Source: CAYSWF01 sp964562905
Lineage (GTDB): Bacteria > Patescibacteriota > Andersenbacteria > UBA10190
DNA length: 12,054 nucleotides
Direction of reading: 5' to 3'
NCBI GenBank assembly: GCA_964562905.1
Contig: CAZLVG010000027.1
Span: forward strand, 1 to 12,054
Shown here piece by piece: positions 1 to 6,993 of the stretch (its first letter is position 1; every line of letters starts with the position of its first letter). Both the position numbers and the translations under genes were made by a program. The notes beneath the pieces are model-generated. The model had not been told where the DNA came from. It did no database searches and saw only the letters and a program-made list of their open reading frames with translations.

Positions 1-36
1 CTACCTTAAGAAAACTACACAAAAACACCTTGTCAT

Positions 37-89
37 GAGTTTCGAGATGGTCTCCCGGCGTTTGACACCGGCAGGCCATTTTGAAATTA
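37..89 (+). repeat. Long imperfect inverted repeat (RNA hairpin candidate)
   Basis: The left arm 37-58 pairs with the right arm 68-89 around a 9-nt loop (59-67). Of 22 positions, 16 are Watson-Crick and 4 more are G-U wobbles if read as + strand RNA, leaving two mismatches. Wobbles falling on the + strand favour an RNA structure rather than a DNA site. No T-tract follows, so it is not a normal intrinsic terminator. Confidence 0.55.
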
Positions 90-172
90 GACTTTTCTCC
101 GCGAGAGGCCAAAATTTTGCGTTCTCACAATCAAAAAGGTAATTTCGAAACGGTCTACGGGTGTTAAACCCC
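57..172 (+). repeat. Alternative inverted repeat sharing an arm with the 37-89 hairpin
   Basis: Bases 57-89, read as the reverse complement, match 140-172 at 26 of 33 positions, and 29 of 33 can pair when G-U is allowed. The arms are 50 nt apart. Because 68-89 is also the right arm of the upstream hairpin, the two stems exclude each other, as in attenuator-type leaders. Whether this is regulation or decayed repeats cannot be settled from one sequence. Confidence 0.5.
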
Positions 173-174
173 CA

Positions 175-210
175 GTGTTTAATAGGTGTTTGATAGGCGG
201 TGTTTGGAAG
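175..210 (+). repeat. Short degenerate tandem 11-mer
   Basis: GTGTTTAATAG (175-185) is followed directly by GTGTTTGATAG (186-196), then after three bases by GTGTTTGGAAG (200-210). The first two differ at one position. No function is apparent; it may be simple slippage in the leader. Confidence 0.4.
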
Positions 211-270
211 AGATGTTGGAGAGAGGCGGGCTGGTAATTTACCGGCGGAAGCTGTTAATTTTACTGTGTC

Positions 271-1404
271 ATGAAGGTAGCTTATATCACTAACTCGCCG
301 CCCAAATCGGGAGTAGGGCACCGCGCTGCGGAGGTAGCTCGCCGGCTTAGGGCCATGCCGGCGGTGCGGCTGCATGAATTTCATCTGGACGGGAGAAGCT
401 TAACCGCCGCCAAAGACGGCGTAGTTTTGGTTAAACTTAACCAATGGCCCGGTTGGCTGGGGTCTAAAACGGCCGGTTGGCTGCGGCTGGGCCGAGTCAT
501 TAAAAAGGAAATTAGGCCAGGCGAGTATGATCTGGTGCACCTAACCAATCAGACGCTAAGCTGGCTGGCTGGAAGTAAGATGCCGACGGTGGTGACCGTG
601 CATGACTTGATTGAGCTGGAAGAGCCACAGTCTAAGGGAGCGCGCTTGATCAGTCGCTGTTTATACCGTGGGGTGAAAAAAGCCGACGTAGTGGTAGCTG
701 TTTCAAAGTATACCGCCGGCAGGATCAGGTCCTATTTTAATTTGCCCGCTGGCAGCATTAAAATCGTCCCTAACGGCGTAGGGCCCCAGTTCCACCAGCT
801 TGACGGTTTTGAGCAGTCCTTGGCCGGGCTAACGCTTAGGCATGAATTAGGAATAGAAGCCAACCATAAAGTAGTTTTGTACGTAGGTTCGGACCATCCC
901 CGTAAAAACGTGATAGGGGCCGTGCGCGCTTTCGCCCGGGCAAGGCAGCGATGGGCCGGACTGGTGTTCGTGAAAGTCGGTCTGCCCGGGCTGCCGGCGG
1001 GAAGAGAACGGCTGTTAAGGGAGATAGACAGGCTTGGCTTGCGCGACTCGGTGAGGTTTGTAGGCAGTGTTTCGATGCAGCGCCTTAACGAGCTTTACAA
1101 TCTGGCTAGAGTATTGGTGTATCCTTCCCGGCACGAAGGCTTTGGTTTGCCGCCACTGCAGGCATTCGCCGCTGGTCTGCCGGTGGTATGTTCCCATGCC
1201 GCCTCGTTGCCGGAAGTTACCGGTCAGGCCGCCCTGGTCCGCGATCCGGACGATATTGAGGGGTTAGCGAGGGATTTGCTCATGGTACTGAAGGATGAGA
1301 GGTTGGCGCAGAAGCTGCGGGCGGGAGGGTGGCAAAGGGCCAGGCTGTTCTCGTGGGATAAAGCGGCGGTGGCAATCAGGAAGATTTACGATCAGCTGGT
1401 ATGA
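271..1404 (+). CDS. GT4-family glycosyltransferase
   Basis: A 377-residue cytoplasmic or membrane-associated GT-B enzyme, expected to transfer a sugar from a nucleotide-sugar donor to a growing surface glycan. The N-terminal acceptor domain has a KSGVGH loop near residue 12 and VTVHD with H111. The C-terminal donor domain has IVPNGV, then LYVGSDHPRKN (203-213) and HEGFGLPPLQAF. The family EX7E motif is altered: E289 is present but the second position is Q297. Length is typical for the family. ATG 271 is chosen because the protein begins right at the first beta strand (MKVAYITN); no Shine-Dalgarno site is seen. It overlaps the next gene by four bases (ATGA), so the two are probably translated together. 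Donor and acceptor cannot be told from sequence. Confidence 0.92.
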   Translation: MKVAYITNSPPKSGVGHRAAEVARRLRAMPAVRLHEFHLDGRSLTAAKDGVVLVKLNQWPGWLGSKTAGWLRLGRVIKKEIRPGEYDLVHLTNQTLSWLAGSKMPTVVTVHDLIELEEPQSKGARLISRCLYRGVKKADVVVAVSKYTAGRIRSYFNLPAGSIKIVPNGVGPQFHQLDGFEQSLAGLTLRHELGIEANHKVVLYVGSDHPRKNVIGAVRAFARARQRWAGLVFVKVGLPGLPAGRERLLREIDRLGLRDSVRFVGSVSMQRLNELYNLARVLVYPSRHEGFGLPPLQAFAAGLPVVCSHAASLPEVTGQAALVRDPDDIEGLARDLLMVLKDERLAQKLRAGGWQRARLFSWDKAAVAIRKIYDQLV

Positions 1405-2636
1405 AAATCCTGTTTGTCTCCTCCTTATATCCGCCCGTGACCAAGGGCGGGGCTGAGATATCGGCTCACTTGACAGCTAAAGCTCTCAGGGTCCGCGGGC
1501 ACGATGTTTCCGTTATCACCGGTATAAGTAAAGGCGAGGCCGGCGCGAGCCGTAGAGTCGCAACTGAAACGGACGGCGTGCCGGTCGTCAGGTTAGCCGC
1601 GCCGTTGGCAGCCAAACCGCTGCTGGAAAAAGCTCACAGCCGGCGGATGGCCGAGGTATTAGCTACAGAAATAGGCTCCCCGGGTAGGTTTGACATTATT
1701 CACGCCCACGATTACAAAAGCGCCTTGGTCCTGTCTGAACTGGGTTTTAAGAATACGGTAGTGACGGTACGCGACTACGCGCAGATTTGCGGCACTACCA
1801 ATAATATTTTATACGACGGTAGCCGATGCACTTGCAGCTGGAGAGATGTGCTGCGATCTCACCGGGTCAGAGAAGTGCGCGGAGCACGCCGCCTGGCCAG
1901 AATATGGCAGTATAAGTTCAACGTGGGCTACCGCCGGCGGGCGTTCAGAAAAATACCGGCTCATATTTATATTTCACGGGCACAACGTCGTGAAGTTTTA
2001 GAGCAGCAAAATTTGTCCGGCCTCCGCCACACCGTTATCTACAACCCGGTCGCCGACGATTATTTAAGGGAACCGATACGGGAAGGCACCACGGGTGAAG
2101 TGCTTTACGTAGGCAGGGTGGAGATGTACAAGGGTGTCGGTCTGTTGCTGGCGGCATGGCAGGCAGTTTCTAAATATGTGCCTTCCGCTCATTTGAGCAT
2201 CATAGGAGAGGGGGAACAAAGGAAGGATTATGAGACAATGATGGAGCGCAACGGATTACAGTACCGTACCGAATTCAGGTCGCCAAGGCAGTGGAACAGG
2301 ATGAGACCGGCTTACGATCGGGCGCAGATTGTGGCATCGCCCCACCTATGGACGGAGCCGTTTGGCCGCACGGCGGCTGAAGCCATGGCCAGGGGTAAAG
2401 TGGTAGTGGCGGCGGATACCGGCGGGCCGGCCGAGATTATTGAGCATGAAAAGTCAGGCTTGCTGTTTAAAACTGGCGACCACAATGACCTGGAAGATAA
2501 ATTGACAGAGGCGCTGACTATGCCCGATTTGCCGCGGCACACAATGCAAAAAGCGGCCCAGGGGTGGGCGGCGCGTAATTTAAACGCGGGTGTTATAGCG
2601 GCCCGGCACGAGCAATTTTATCAACAACTTGGCTGA
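1401..2636 (+). CDS. GT4-family glycosyltransferase, second of the pair
   Basis: A 411-residue GT-B glycosyltransferase. The N-terminus shows the glycine-rich loop YPPVTKGGAE (10-19), followed by IIHAHD (99-104). A cysteine group (C130, C143, C145) in the first domain resembles the C...CxC patterns seen in some GT4 enzymes and might bind metal or form a structural cluster; that is inference. The donor domain has YVGRVEMYKG (236-245) and an intact EX7E motif, E319 to E327 (TEPFGRTAAEAM). The start ATG overlaps the stop of the preceding gene (ATGA), which fixes it well despite no ribosome binding site. Its 3' end overlaps the convergent GT9-like gene by 44 bases. Sugar specificity is not predictable. 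Confidence 0.93.
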   Translation: MKILFVSSLYPPVTKGGAEISAHLTAKALRVRGHDVSVITGISKGEAGASRRVATETDGVPVVRLAAPLAAKPLLEKAHSRRMAEVLATEIGSPGRFDIIHAHDYKSALVLSELGFKNTVVTVRDYAQICGTTNNILYDGSRCTCSWRDVLRSHRVREVRGARRLARIWQYKFNVGYRRRAFRKIPAHIYISRAQRREVLEQQNLSGLRHTVIYNPVADDYLREPIREGTTGEVLYVGRVEMYKGVGLLLAAWQAVSKYVPSAHLSIIGEGEQRKDYETMMERNGLQYRTEFRSPRQWNRMRPAYDRAQIVASPHLWTEPFGRTAAEAMARGKVVVAADTGGPAEIIEHEKSGLLFKTGDHNDLEDKLTEALTMPDLPRHTMQKAAQGWAARNLNAGVIAARHEQFYQQLG

Positions 2637-3681
2637 CGCCCACCGCGGCTATGGACGGGTGGGGACTAACGCCTAGATTATGTCTGTTGTTTATATGATA
2701 AACCGGCTTGGTGCCCGGGGCGCGGATGACATGCGTTTTTGGCCCGCGCGGCCCGGTACGCGCCTCGTCGGTGGGTCCAAACACACCAAAAACGGTCGTG
2801 CCGCTGGCCGCGGCCAGATGCATAAGGCCGGAATCGTTTGATAATACAAAGCGGCACTTTCTCATCAAGCCAGCCGCCTGTAAAAGGCCGGCAGCGACAG
2901 TGGTGCTCTCCGCGCCCAACTTTTGCCGCAACTCTTCTTTTAAATTATTTTCTTCAGATCCGCCGAATATAAGAATATGATACCCGCGCGCGATCAGCTC
3001 GCGGCCTACGGCGGCGAAATTTTCCAGCGGCCAGCGCTTCCAGAGGAAATGGGGAGCCGAGCCGGGGTGAAAACCGGCCCACTTTTTGTTTTTTGCTGCG
3101 GCGTGATCTAAGGCGGGCGGTGGCAAGTAGTTTATCTGATACCCGGTGTCACCCCGCGGTCTATGGCAGATGTCCAACAGCGGTAACAGGCGCAAATTCT
3201 GCTCTATGTCGTGCAGAGATTTATCCTCCTTGGTGCTCTTGGTCAAGAACAGGCTGTTGCGCGGGTTGTTGAAGAAGGGATATTTATGCCCTACCCGCTG
3301 GGGTATGCCGGCGAGGCGGAGGTAAGCGGCGCTTTTAAGTAGCTGGCCGGGGGACAGCACGACGCCGATACCAAAATTCCGCCGGCGCAACTCTCTTACC
3401 GTCTTCAAATGACCGCCGGGACTGTTTTGCGGCGGCGCTAACAGCACGCTATCCACCGACGGATCGGCCTGGGCCAGCTCTGCCGTGCCGCGCGGAGCTA
3501 CCCATAACGTTATCTTCCAGTCAGGGCGGGCTTTTTTAACCGCCTGCCAGGTGGGGGACTGCATAAGAAAATTACCTATGCCGGACAGCGACAGGAACAG
3601 AACCTTTGAGGTCTTATGACCCGTGCTAGTTGGGCATCCTCTCATGGCGGGTCTTCTGCGTGTTGACACTTTTTCACTCAC
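2593..3681 (-). CDS. GT9-family glycosyltransferase (heptosyltransferase-like)
   Basis: A 362-residue member of the GT9 family, whose known members (WaaC, WaaF, WaaQ) add heptose to lipopolysaccharide core. Visible motifs are GIGN (34-37), HPGS (205-208), KRWP (215-218), NDSGLMH (282-288) and FGPTDEARTGP (301-311); the last two form the nucleotide-sugar site. The first motif is usually GxGD, with the Asp proposed as the catalytic base in WaaC; here it is Asn37. GTG at 3681 is preferred because AAGGTG lies six bases upstream; an ATG at 3645 is a reasonable alternative, giving a 350-residue protein. It stands alone on this strand, divergent from the gene at 3766. A heptose substrate should not be assumed; no heptose pathway genes are present. 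Confidence 0.88.
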   Translation of the reverse strand: MSEKVSTRRRPAMRGCPTSTGHKTSKVLFLSLSGIGNFLMQSPTWQAVKKARPDWKITLWVAPRGTAELAQADPSVDSVLLAPPQNSPGGHLKTVRELRRRNFGIGVVLSPGQLLKSAAYLRLAGIPQRVGHKYPFFNNPRNSLFLTKSTKEDKSLHDIEQNLRLLPLLDICHRPRGDTGYQINYLPPPALDHAAAKNKKWAGFHPGSAPHFLWKRWPLENFAAVGRELIARGYHILIFGGSEENNLKEELRQKLGAESTTVAAGLLQAAGLMRKCRFVLSNDSGLMHLAAASGTTVFGVFGPTDEARTGPRGPKTHVIRAPGTKPVYHINNRHNLGVSPHPSIAAVGVSQVVDKIARAGPL

Positions 3682-3691
3682 ATGCTACACC
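3663..3691 (+). promoter_or_regulatory. Candidate sigma-70 promoter for the 149-residue gene
   Basis: TTGACA at 3663-3668 is followed after 17 bases by TACACC at 3686-3691, preceded by an extended -10 TG (TGCTACACC). The -35 is perfect and the -10 weak. It lies inside the start region of the divergent GT9-like gene, about 75 bases before the ATG at 3766. Confidence 0.35.
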
Positions 3692-3717
3692 TTGTAACAA
3701 AGGAGTTCTCTTGTCAA

Positions 3718-3738
3718 TTTTTTAAAGGACTTAAAAAA
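3718..3738. repeat. A/T-rich inverted repeat in the divergent intergenic region
   Basis: TTTTTTAA (3718-3725) and TTAAAAAA (3731-3738) are perfect inverted arms around AGGAC. It lies between the candidate promoter and the Shine-Dalgarno site of the gene at 3766, so it may be a weak 5' UTR hairpin, an operator, or simply A/T-rich spacer. Confidence 0.3.
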
Positions 3739-3750
3739 ACTGCTCTAGAC

Positions 3751-3763
3751 AGGGAGGAGGAGG
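3751..3763 (+). promoter_or_regulatory. Very strong purine-rich ribosome binding site
   Basis: AGGGAGGAGGAGG ends two bases before ATG 3766 and offers GGAGG at 3756-3760 with the usual 5-base spacing. It decides the start of this gene: the in-frame ATG at 3682 has no such site. Most other starts in the window lack a Shine-Dalgarno sequence, so this one stands out. Confidence 0.7.
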
Positions 3764-3765
3764 CC

Positions 3766-4215
3766 ATGGCCACTGACAGAGAAAGAGGTAGCGGTAGGAA
3801 GGTGGTGATCGTGTCTAACACGGGGAACTCAGCGGCGATACAGTATTTCAATGATGAGTTGGTTGATCGTGGGTGCCGGACAGTAGCCATTACCACTGAC
3901 GGCCTTCTTATTCCTAATAAGGAGGTCGCGCGCGGGCAGCTTGGCGATGCCGACGCGGTGTTGTTTGACGACGTGAACCCCAGTGAATGCGGCCAGGCCA
4001 AGCAGCAGATTTCCATCTTGGCGCGTGTGCGGCCCTTGGCAGCGTTGGTAGTGCTGGTAGGGAAAAGGGACTGGCACCACATAAGCGATGACCTGCGCAG
4101 GTCTCCGATGGCAGTTGGAAGGGTGCACTTGCACTACTATGATCAGCCCATGGACACGGTGTTTGACTGCTTGGCGGGTATCGTGCCTCTCGATGAGCTG
4201 GCCGCCAGCAAGTAA
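3766..4215 (+). CDS. Orphan 149-residue alpha/beta protein of unknown function
   Basis: I do not recognise the family. The protein alternates predicted strands and helices: KVVIVSNTG (12-20), a helix, RTVAITTDG (38-46), DADAVLFDDVNPS (61-73), a helix, LAALVVLVGKRD (91-102), and a closing helix (129-147). The order resembles a Rossmann-like or receiver-like fold: D69 would sit where a receiver carries its phosphorylated Asp, but the acidic pair expected after strand 1 is replaced by SNTG, so it would be a pseudo-receiver at best. There is no signal peptide or membrane span. The start is set by the strong ribosome binding site; an upstream ATG (3682) would add 28 residues. It is a lone + strand gene between a divergent GT9-like gene and a convergent operon. 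Competing - strand ORFs over this stretch lack start signals and sensible composition. Confidence 0.7.
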   Translation: MATDRERGSGRKVVIVSNTGNSAAIQYFNDELVDRGCRTVAITTDGLLIPNKEVARGQLGDADAVLFDDVNPSECGQAKQQISILARVRPLAALVVLVGKRDWHHISDDLRRSPMAVGRVHLHYYDQPMDTVFDCLAGIVPLDELAASK

Positions 4216-4282
4216 AAAGTTCTTTTTTAGCCAGGCAAGCATCCTGCTTCGCAGGACGCGCAGGCGCTCTGGCCAACCTTTA
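4216..4282. terminator. Candidate two-way terminator between convergent genes
   Basis: Between the two stop codons lies a nested hairpin: inner stem TCCTGC/GCAGGA around TTC (4242-4256) inside an outer GCCAG/CTGGC pair (4230-4234 with 4269-4273). An AAAAAG-TT-CTTTTT inverted repeat (4214-4227) lies on one side and a moderately T-rich stretch (4279-4287) on the other. The T-tracts are not ideal in either direction, so this rests on position and structure. Confidence 0.4.
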
Positions 4283-5440
4283 TTATTTGGCGGAGATTAA
4301 AGCGAACTCCCCGTAAAGGCTGACCAGTTTTTTAATTGATTTGTCCCAAGTAAAGTTTTTCCGTACGTGCTGGCGCCCTTGCCCGGCTAGTTTTTTCCGC
4401 CGGCTGGCATCGCCTAACAGTTGTTTGAGATGCCGGGTCATTTCTTGGTGATTATCAAACAAAAGGCCTGCTTCCTGATGAGGAACAATAAAAGGAATGG
4501 CAGCCCGGCGGCGGGCTACTACCGGGGTACCCGCCGCCAGGCTTTCAGCCATGACTATGCCGAACGCCTCGTAGTGGGAAGGGTGCACTAACACGTCGGC
4601 GTGCTGGAAGGCGGCGACTAACTCCTGGCGGCTTACCCTGCCTAAAAGGTGCAGGCGCCCTTTAAGGCCCAGTTTGCGGGCCTGCTCGGATAGGCTAGCG
4701 GCGGCGCCGAAGTCCTCTCCGGCCACGGCGTACCGCAGGTCCGGAAAGTCGCTGACCAGCCTTGGCAGGGCTGACACTACCTCGCTTAATCCTTTGCCGC
4801 TGGCCACTCGCCCTACCGAAAGCAGTATTTTCCCCTTGATGTTCCTGGCTAAAAACGGGTTTGGCTGCCTGACAACAAACTCGGCCGGGTCAACTCCCGG
4901 AGGGATTAGCTCAAACCTTCGGACGGGATAACCGGCTTTTTGAATTAGAGATTTCTCGTAGGGGGAAATGACAACCACTGCGGCCGCGGCCGCGAACGTC
5001 CGGCGGCCTATAGTGCGCTTGTACAACTGCCATATCGGCTTTTGGCGCACTTCATTTTCGTAGTAATAGGGGTGAAAAATAAACGGCAGGTGGTGCCGAA
5101 CAGCAAAACGGGCGGCGCTGTCGGCCGGGTGGTACCAAAAACCGTGTCCATGCAGGATTTGCGGACGGTGATGTGCCAGATAGTAATTTATGGCTTGAAG
5201 TCGGGGATAGGCCAGTCGGGGAATCTGGCAGTGGTGCAGGCGCTGCACATACATCGGATCGTCCACTAATAGCGCGGGGTTCAATTCCTGGGCCGGATGG
5301 TGAGTGCGCAGCTTGCTGGTGAGTACCCTGACGTCGCGGCCGGCGGCGATGCTCCTGGTTCGCCGCACCAGCTGTTCAGCGTATGTTTCAACTCCGCCCG
5401 TTGCCGGAGGGTACCTTAAGCAGGCGTGAACTATGCGCAT
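4283..5440 (-). CDS. GT4-family glycosyltransferase, last gene of the yfhO operon
   Basis: A 385-residue GT-B enzyme. The N-terminal domain carries YPPATGGVETYAEQL (10-24), with the glycine pair that contacts the nucleotide phosphate, then LHGHGFW (96-102). The donor domain has VGRVASGKGL (209-218) and an intact EX7E motif from E291 to E299 (YEAFGIVMAES). The ATG at 5440 is chosen over the longer in-frame start at 5527 because the first beta strand begins there and the extra 29 residues read like translation of the overlapping GT2 gene. It overlaps that GT2 gene by 10 bases, so coupling is likely. A sugar added late to the glycan is plausible but not provable. Confidence 0.92.
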   Translation of the reverse strand: MRIVHACLRYPPATGGVETYAEQLVRRTRSIAAGRDVRVLTSKLRTHHPAQELNPALLVDDPMYVQRLHHCQIPRLAYPRLQAINYYLAHHRPQILHGHGFWYHPADSAARFAVRHHLPFIFHPYYYENEVRQKPIWQLYKRTIGRRTFAAAAAVVVISPYEKSLIQKAGYPVRRFELIPPGVDPAEFVVRQPNPFLARNIKGKILLSVGRVASGKGLSEVVSALPRLVSDFPDLRYAVAGEDFGAAASLSEQARKLGLKGRLHLLGRVSRQELVAAFQHADVLVHPSHYEAFGIVMAESLAAGTPVVARRRAAIPFIVPHQEAGLLFDNHQEMTRHLKQLLGDASRRKKLAGQGRQHVRKNFTWDKSIKKLVSLYGEFALISAK

Positions 5441-6237
5441 ACGTTGATGCCGGGGCGGCTCCGGGCGCGCAGGCGGAGATATTTGACTGACATCTCCCAC
5501 TCGTAATAAGCCGACAGCACGCACCAAATCAGGCCGGCCCCCGCGTCCAGGAACCCGCGCCGGTAAAAATACAGCTTGATGAATTGCCTTAGGGACAGAC
5601 GCCAGGGAAGAGCGAAGGAGGGCCCTACCGGACGGCCGGAGCGGTGGCGTCCGGTCCTGTACATCTGCTGGGCGTCTAGGGAGGTGTAGTGGTGCATTTT
5701 TTGCAGATAAGATGAAACAGTTCGGTGGGAATGGTGAAGTAAGTGGCTGGACATGACAACTGAATCGCGGCTTTTCAGTTCTACGGTGCGCCCGCGGCTG
5801 TCGGTCACCTGTTCGTGAACTTTGGCGTTGGTCCAGCGGCCGGAGTTCTTTCTGAACAGCCGCAGGTTGTGTCCGTACAAATGACGCAGCGGACGGCCGA
5901 GAAATATGGTTATTATCTTCAACCAGTAAAAATCTACCGCTGGCTGCCGCAATGCCTCTATTATTTCCCGGCGCAGTTCCGGCGTTATTTCCTCATCGGC
6001 GTCTATAAAAAGGACCCAGGGGCCGCGCGCTTGTCGCAGCCCGAAATTTTTCTGAGCGCCGTATCCTGGCCAAGACCTCGAAAAGACGCGCGCCCCCAGA
6101 GCTTCAGCCGTGGCGGGGGTGCCGTCGGTGCTGTGGGCGTCAACCACTATTCGCTCATCCGCCCAGGCAGCGCTTTGCAGGCATCGCTCGATATTGTTCT
6201 TCTCATTGCTGGTTATTATGACTGCGGAGAGCGGCAT
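5431..6237 (-). CDS. GT2-family glycosyltransferase (WaaE-like)
   Basis: A 268-residue GT-A enzyme of the family containing lipopolysaccharide core beta-glucosyltransferases of the WaaE/KdtX type. It starts with AVIITSNEKNNIERCL (5-20), then IVVDAHSTDGT (30-40) for nucleotide binding, and FIDADEE (77-83) carrying the metal-binding DxD. HEQV (141-144) lies where the family often has a catalytic acid. The C-terminal part RRGFLDAGAGL (226-236) with the hydrophobic stretch after it is characteristic of this subfamily and probably sits on the inner face of the membrane. The ATG at 6237 overlaps the end of the deacetylase gene by 22 bases, and the stop overlaps the next GT4 start by 10. Confidence 0.92.
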   Translation of the reverse strand: MPLSAVIITSNEKNNIERCLQSAAWADERIVVDAHSTDGTPATAEALGARVFSRSWPGYGAQKNFGLRQARGPWVLFIDADEEITPELRREIIEALRQPAVDFYWLKIITIFLGRPLRHLYGHNLRLFRKNSGRWTNAKVHEQVTDSRGRTVELKSRDSVVMSSHLLHHSHRTVSSYLQKMHHYTSLDAQQMYRTGRHRSGRPVGPSFALPWRLSLRQFIKLYFYRRGFLDAGAGLIWCVLSAYYEWEMSVKYLRLRARSRPGINVCA

Positions 6238-6887
6238 ACTATTTGGGATATCGTTTTTACTGCCACCGGCAGCTTGCTGACAAACTTAAGATGACGGGCG
6301 AAGTCTTCTGTCTTGACGGCGTGGACCATCTGCCGGTCGTCCTCGTCTATCATGTGATAAGTTTCTATAACCCAGGAGTTGGTCAGGCAGGCCCTGACGG
6401 CGCGCGCGTTGGCTTTTAGCACAGAGAAGTTGCGGCGTGAATAGTTAGCCATCACTTTCAGGCGCATAGGATCTCGGGGTGGCGCGGCTTCGTATCCCCT
6501 GACAACTGTCCGTCCCGCGCGATAGTACTGTCGGGCTGCCTTAACCACTCGGTTATCAAACGCCCCGCCGGGATATACTATAGTCGCGGCCTTAAGCAAC
6601 GAGGCAGGCTTTTTGAGTTCTTGGCGCAGCTGCTGCTCGCTGACCGTTGTCAGATTAGGATGGGTTACGCAGTGGGAAGCTATTTCATGGCCTTGCTCGC
6701 GCAGCGGCAGCCACTTTGGCCATGGTCTTAACTGTCTTTGCCGCAAGTTCTTGGCAAGATGCGGCGTGTCCAGCGGTACCGCGAACACGCCTTTGAGTCC
6801 GTACTTGTTCAGCAGGGGCAAGGCGTTGCGGAACACCTTCTCGTAACCGTCGTCAAAGACGAATGTTATGACGCCGCGCTTGAGCAT
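6216..6887 (-). CDS. Polysaccharide deacetylase (NodB domain, CE4)
   Basis: A 223-residue NodB-type carbohydrate esterase, expected to remove acetyl groups from an N- or O-acetylated sugar with a divalent metal. Motif 1 is TFVFDDGY (8-15) with D12 as base and D13 as metal ligand. Motif 2 is SHCVTHP (71-77) with metal ligands H72 and H76. Motif 3 is YPGG (105-108), and H178 in ETYHMIDE may be the catalytic acid. All key residues are in place, so it should be active. There is no signal peptide or membrane span, so it probably acts in the cytoplasm on a lipid-linked precursor rather than on the wall. It starts 10 bases after the stop of the 31-codon ORF and has no Shine-Dalgarno site. Confidence 0.9.
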   Translation of the reverse strand: MLKRGVITFVFDDGYEKVFRNALPLLNKYGLKGVFAVPLDTPHLAKNLRQRQLRPWPKWLPLREQGHEIASHCVTHPNLTTVSEQQLRQELKKPASLLKAATIVYPGGAFDNRVVKAARQYYRAGRTVVRGYEAAPPRDPMRLKVMANYSRRNFSVLKANARAVRACLTNSWVIETYHMIDEDDRQMVHAVKTEDFARHLKFVSKLPVAVKTISQIVCRSPQS

Positions 6888-6897
6888 AAAACAAAAA

Positions 6898-6993
6898 TTA
6901 TGGGCAGAGTGGCGGCCGCTTAATTTTTGCCGCCAGTCTTGCCGCGGCGGCGATGTTAGCGGCCCGCAGCCGCTTGGCTGGGTTAATTGACAT
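6898..6993 (-). CDS. Possible 31-residue ORF filling the only gap in the operon
   Basis: The ATG lies inside the end of the ATP-grasp gene (ATGTCAATTAA, an 11-base overlap) and the stop is 10 bases before the deacetylase start, so the ORF fits the operon's pattern of touching genes. The product, beginning MSINPAKRLRAANIAAAARL, is rich in Ala, Arg and Lys and could form one short amphipathic helix. It is too short for family assignment. It may be a real small protein, a coupling ORF that hands ribosomes to the deacetylase, or chance in GC-rich DNA. Confidence 0.35.
   Translation of the reverse strand: MSINPAKRLRAANIAAAARLAAKIKRPPLCP

Larger units (their letters stand above)
1..270. other. Non-coding leader upstream of the first GT4 gene
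   Basis: No convincing gene lies here. The stretch holds three diverged copies of a ~33-nt unit (37-69 direct, 57-89 inverted, 140-172 direct) and a short tandem 11-mer (175-210). A TTGACA sits at 62-67 but has no -10 box at a good distance, so no promoter is called. It could be the 5' leader of the + strand GT4 pair or the 3' end of something outside the window. There is no clear Shine-Dalgarno site before the ATG at 271. Confidence 0.6.

Noticed and set aside
62..93. TTGACA at 62-67 as promoter for the first GT4 pair
   Set aside because: The only -10-like hexamer (TAGACT at 88) is 20 bases away, too far, and the site falls in the loop of the 37-89 inverted repeat.
1..384. A 127-codon - strand ORF across the left edge
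   Set aside because: It overlaps the start of a clear GT4 gene and runs through the leader repeats; its translation has no domain pattern and no ribosome binding site.
3700..3725. AAGGAG followed by TTG at 3711 as a start site
   Set aside because: That TTG is out of frame with the downstream gene and reaches a stop after four codons; at most a tiny leader peptide.
3682..3765. In-frame upstream ATG adding 28 residues to the 149-residue protein
   Set aside because: No Shine-Dalgarno site precedes it, while ATG 3766 has a very strong one, and the added residues overlap the candidate promoter.
3714..4276. Three - strand ORFs (up to 137 codons) opposite the 149-residue gene
   Set aside because: They lack start signals, their translations are His/Pro/Cys-rich and unstructured, and the + strand frame has a promoter, a ribosome binding site and an alpha/beta pattern.
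5441..5527. Longer start for the GT4 gene ending at 4283
   Set aside because: The extra 29 residues lie wholly within the GT2 gene and come before the natural first strand of the GT-B fold.
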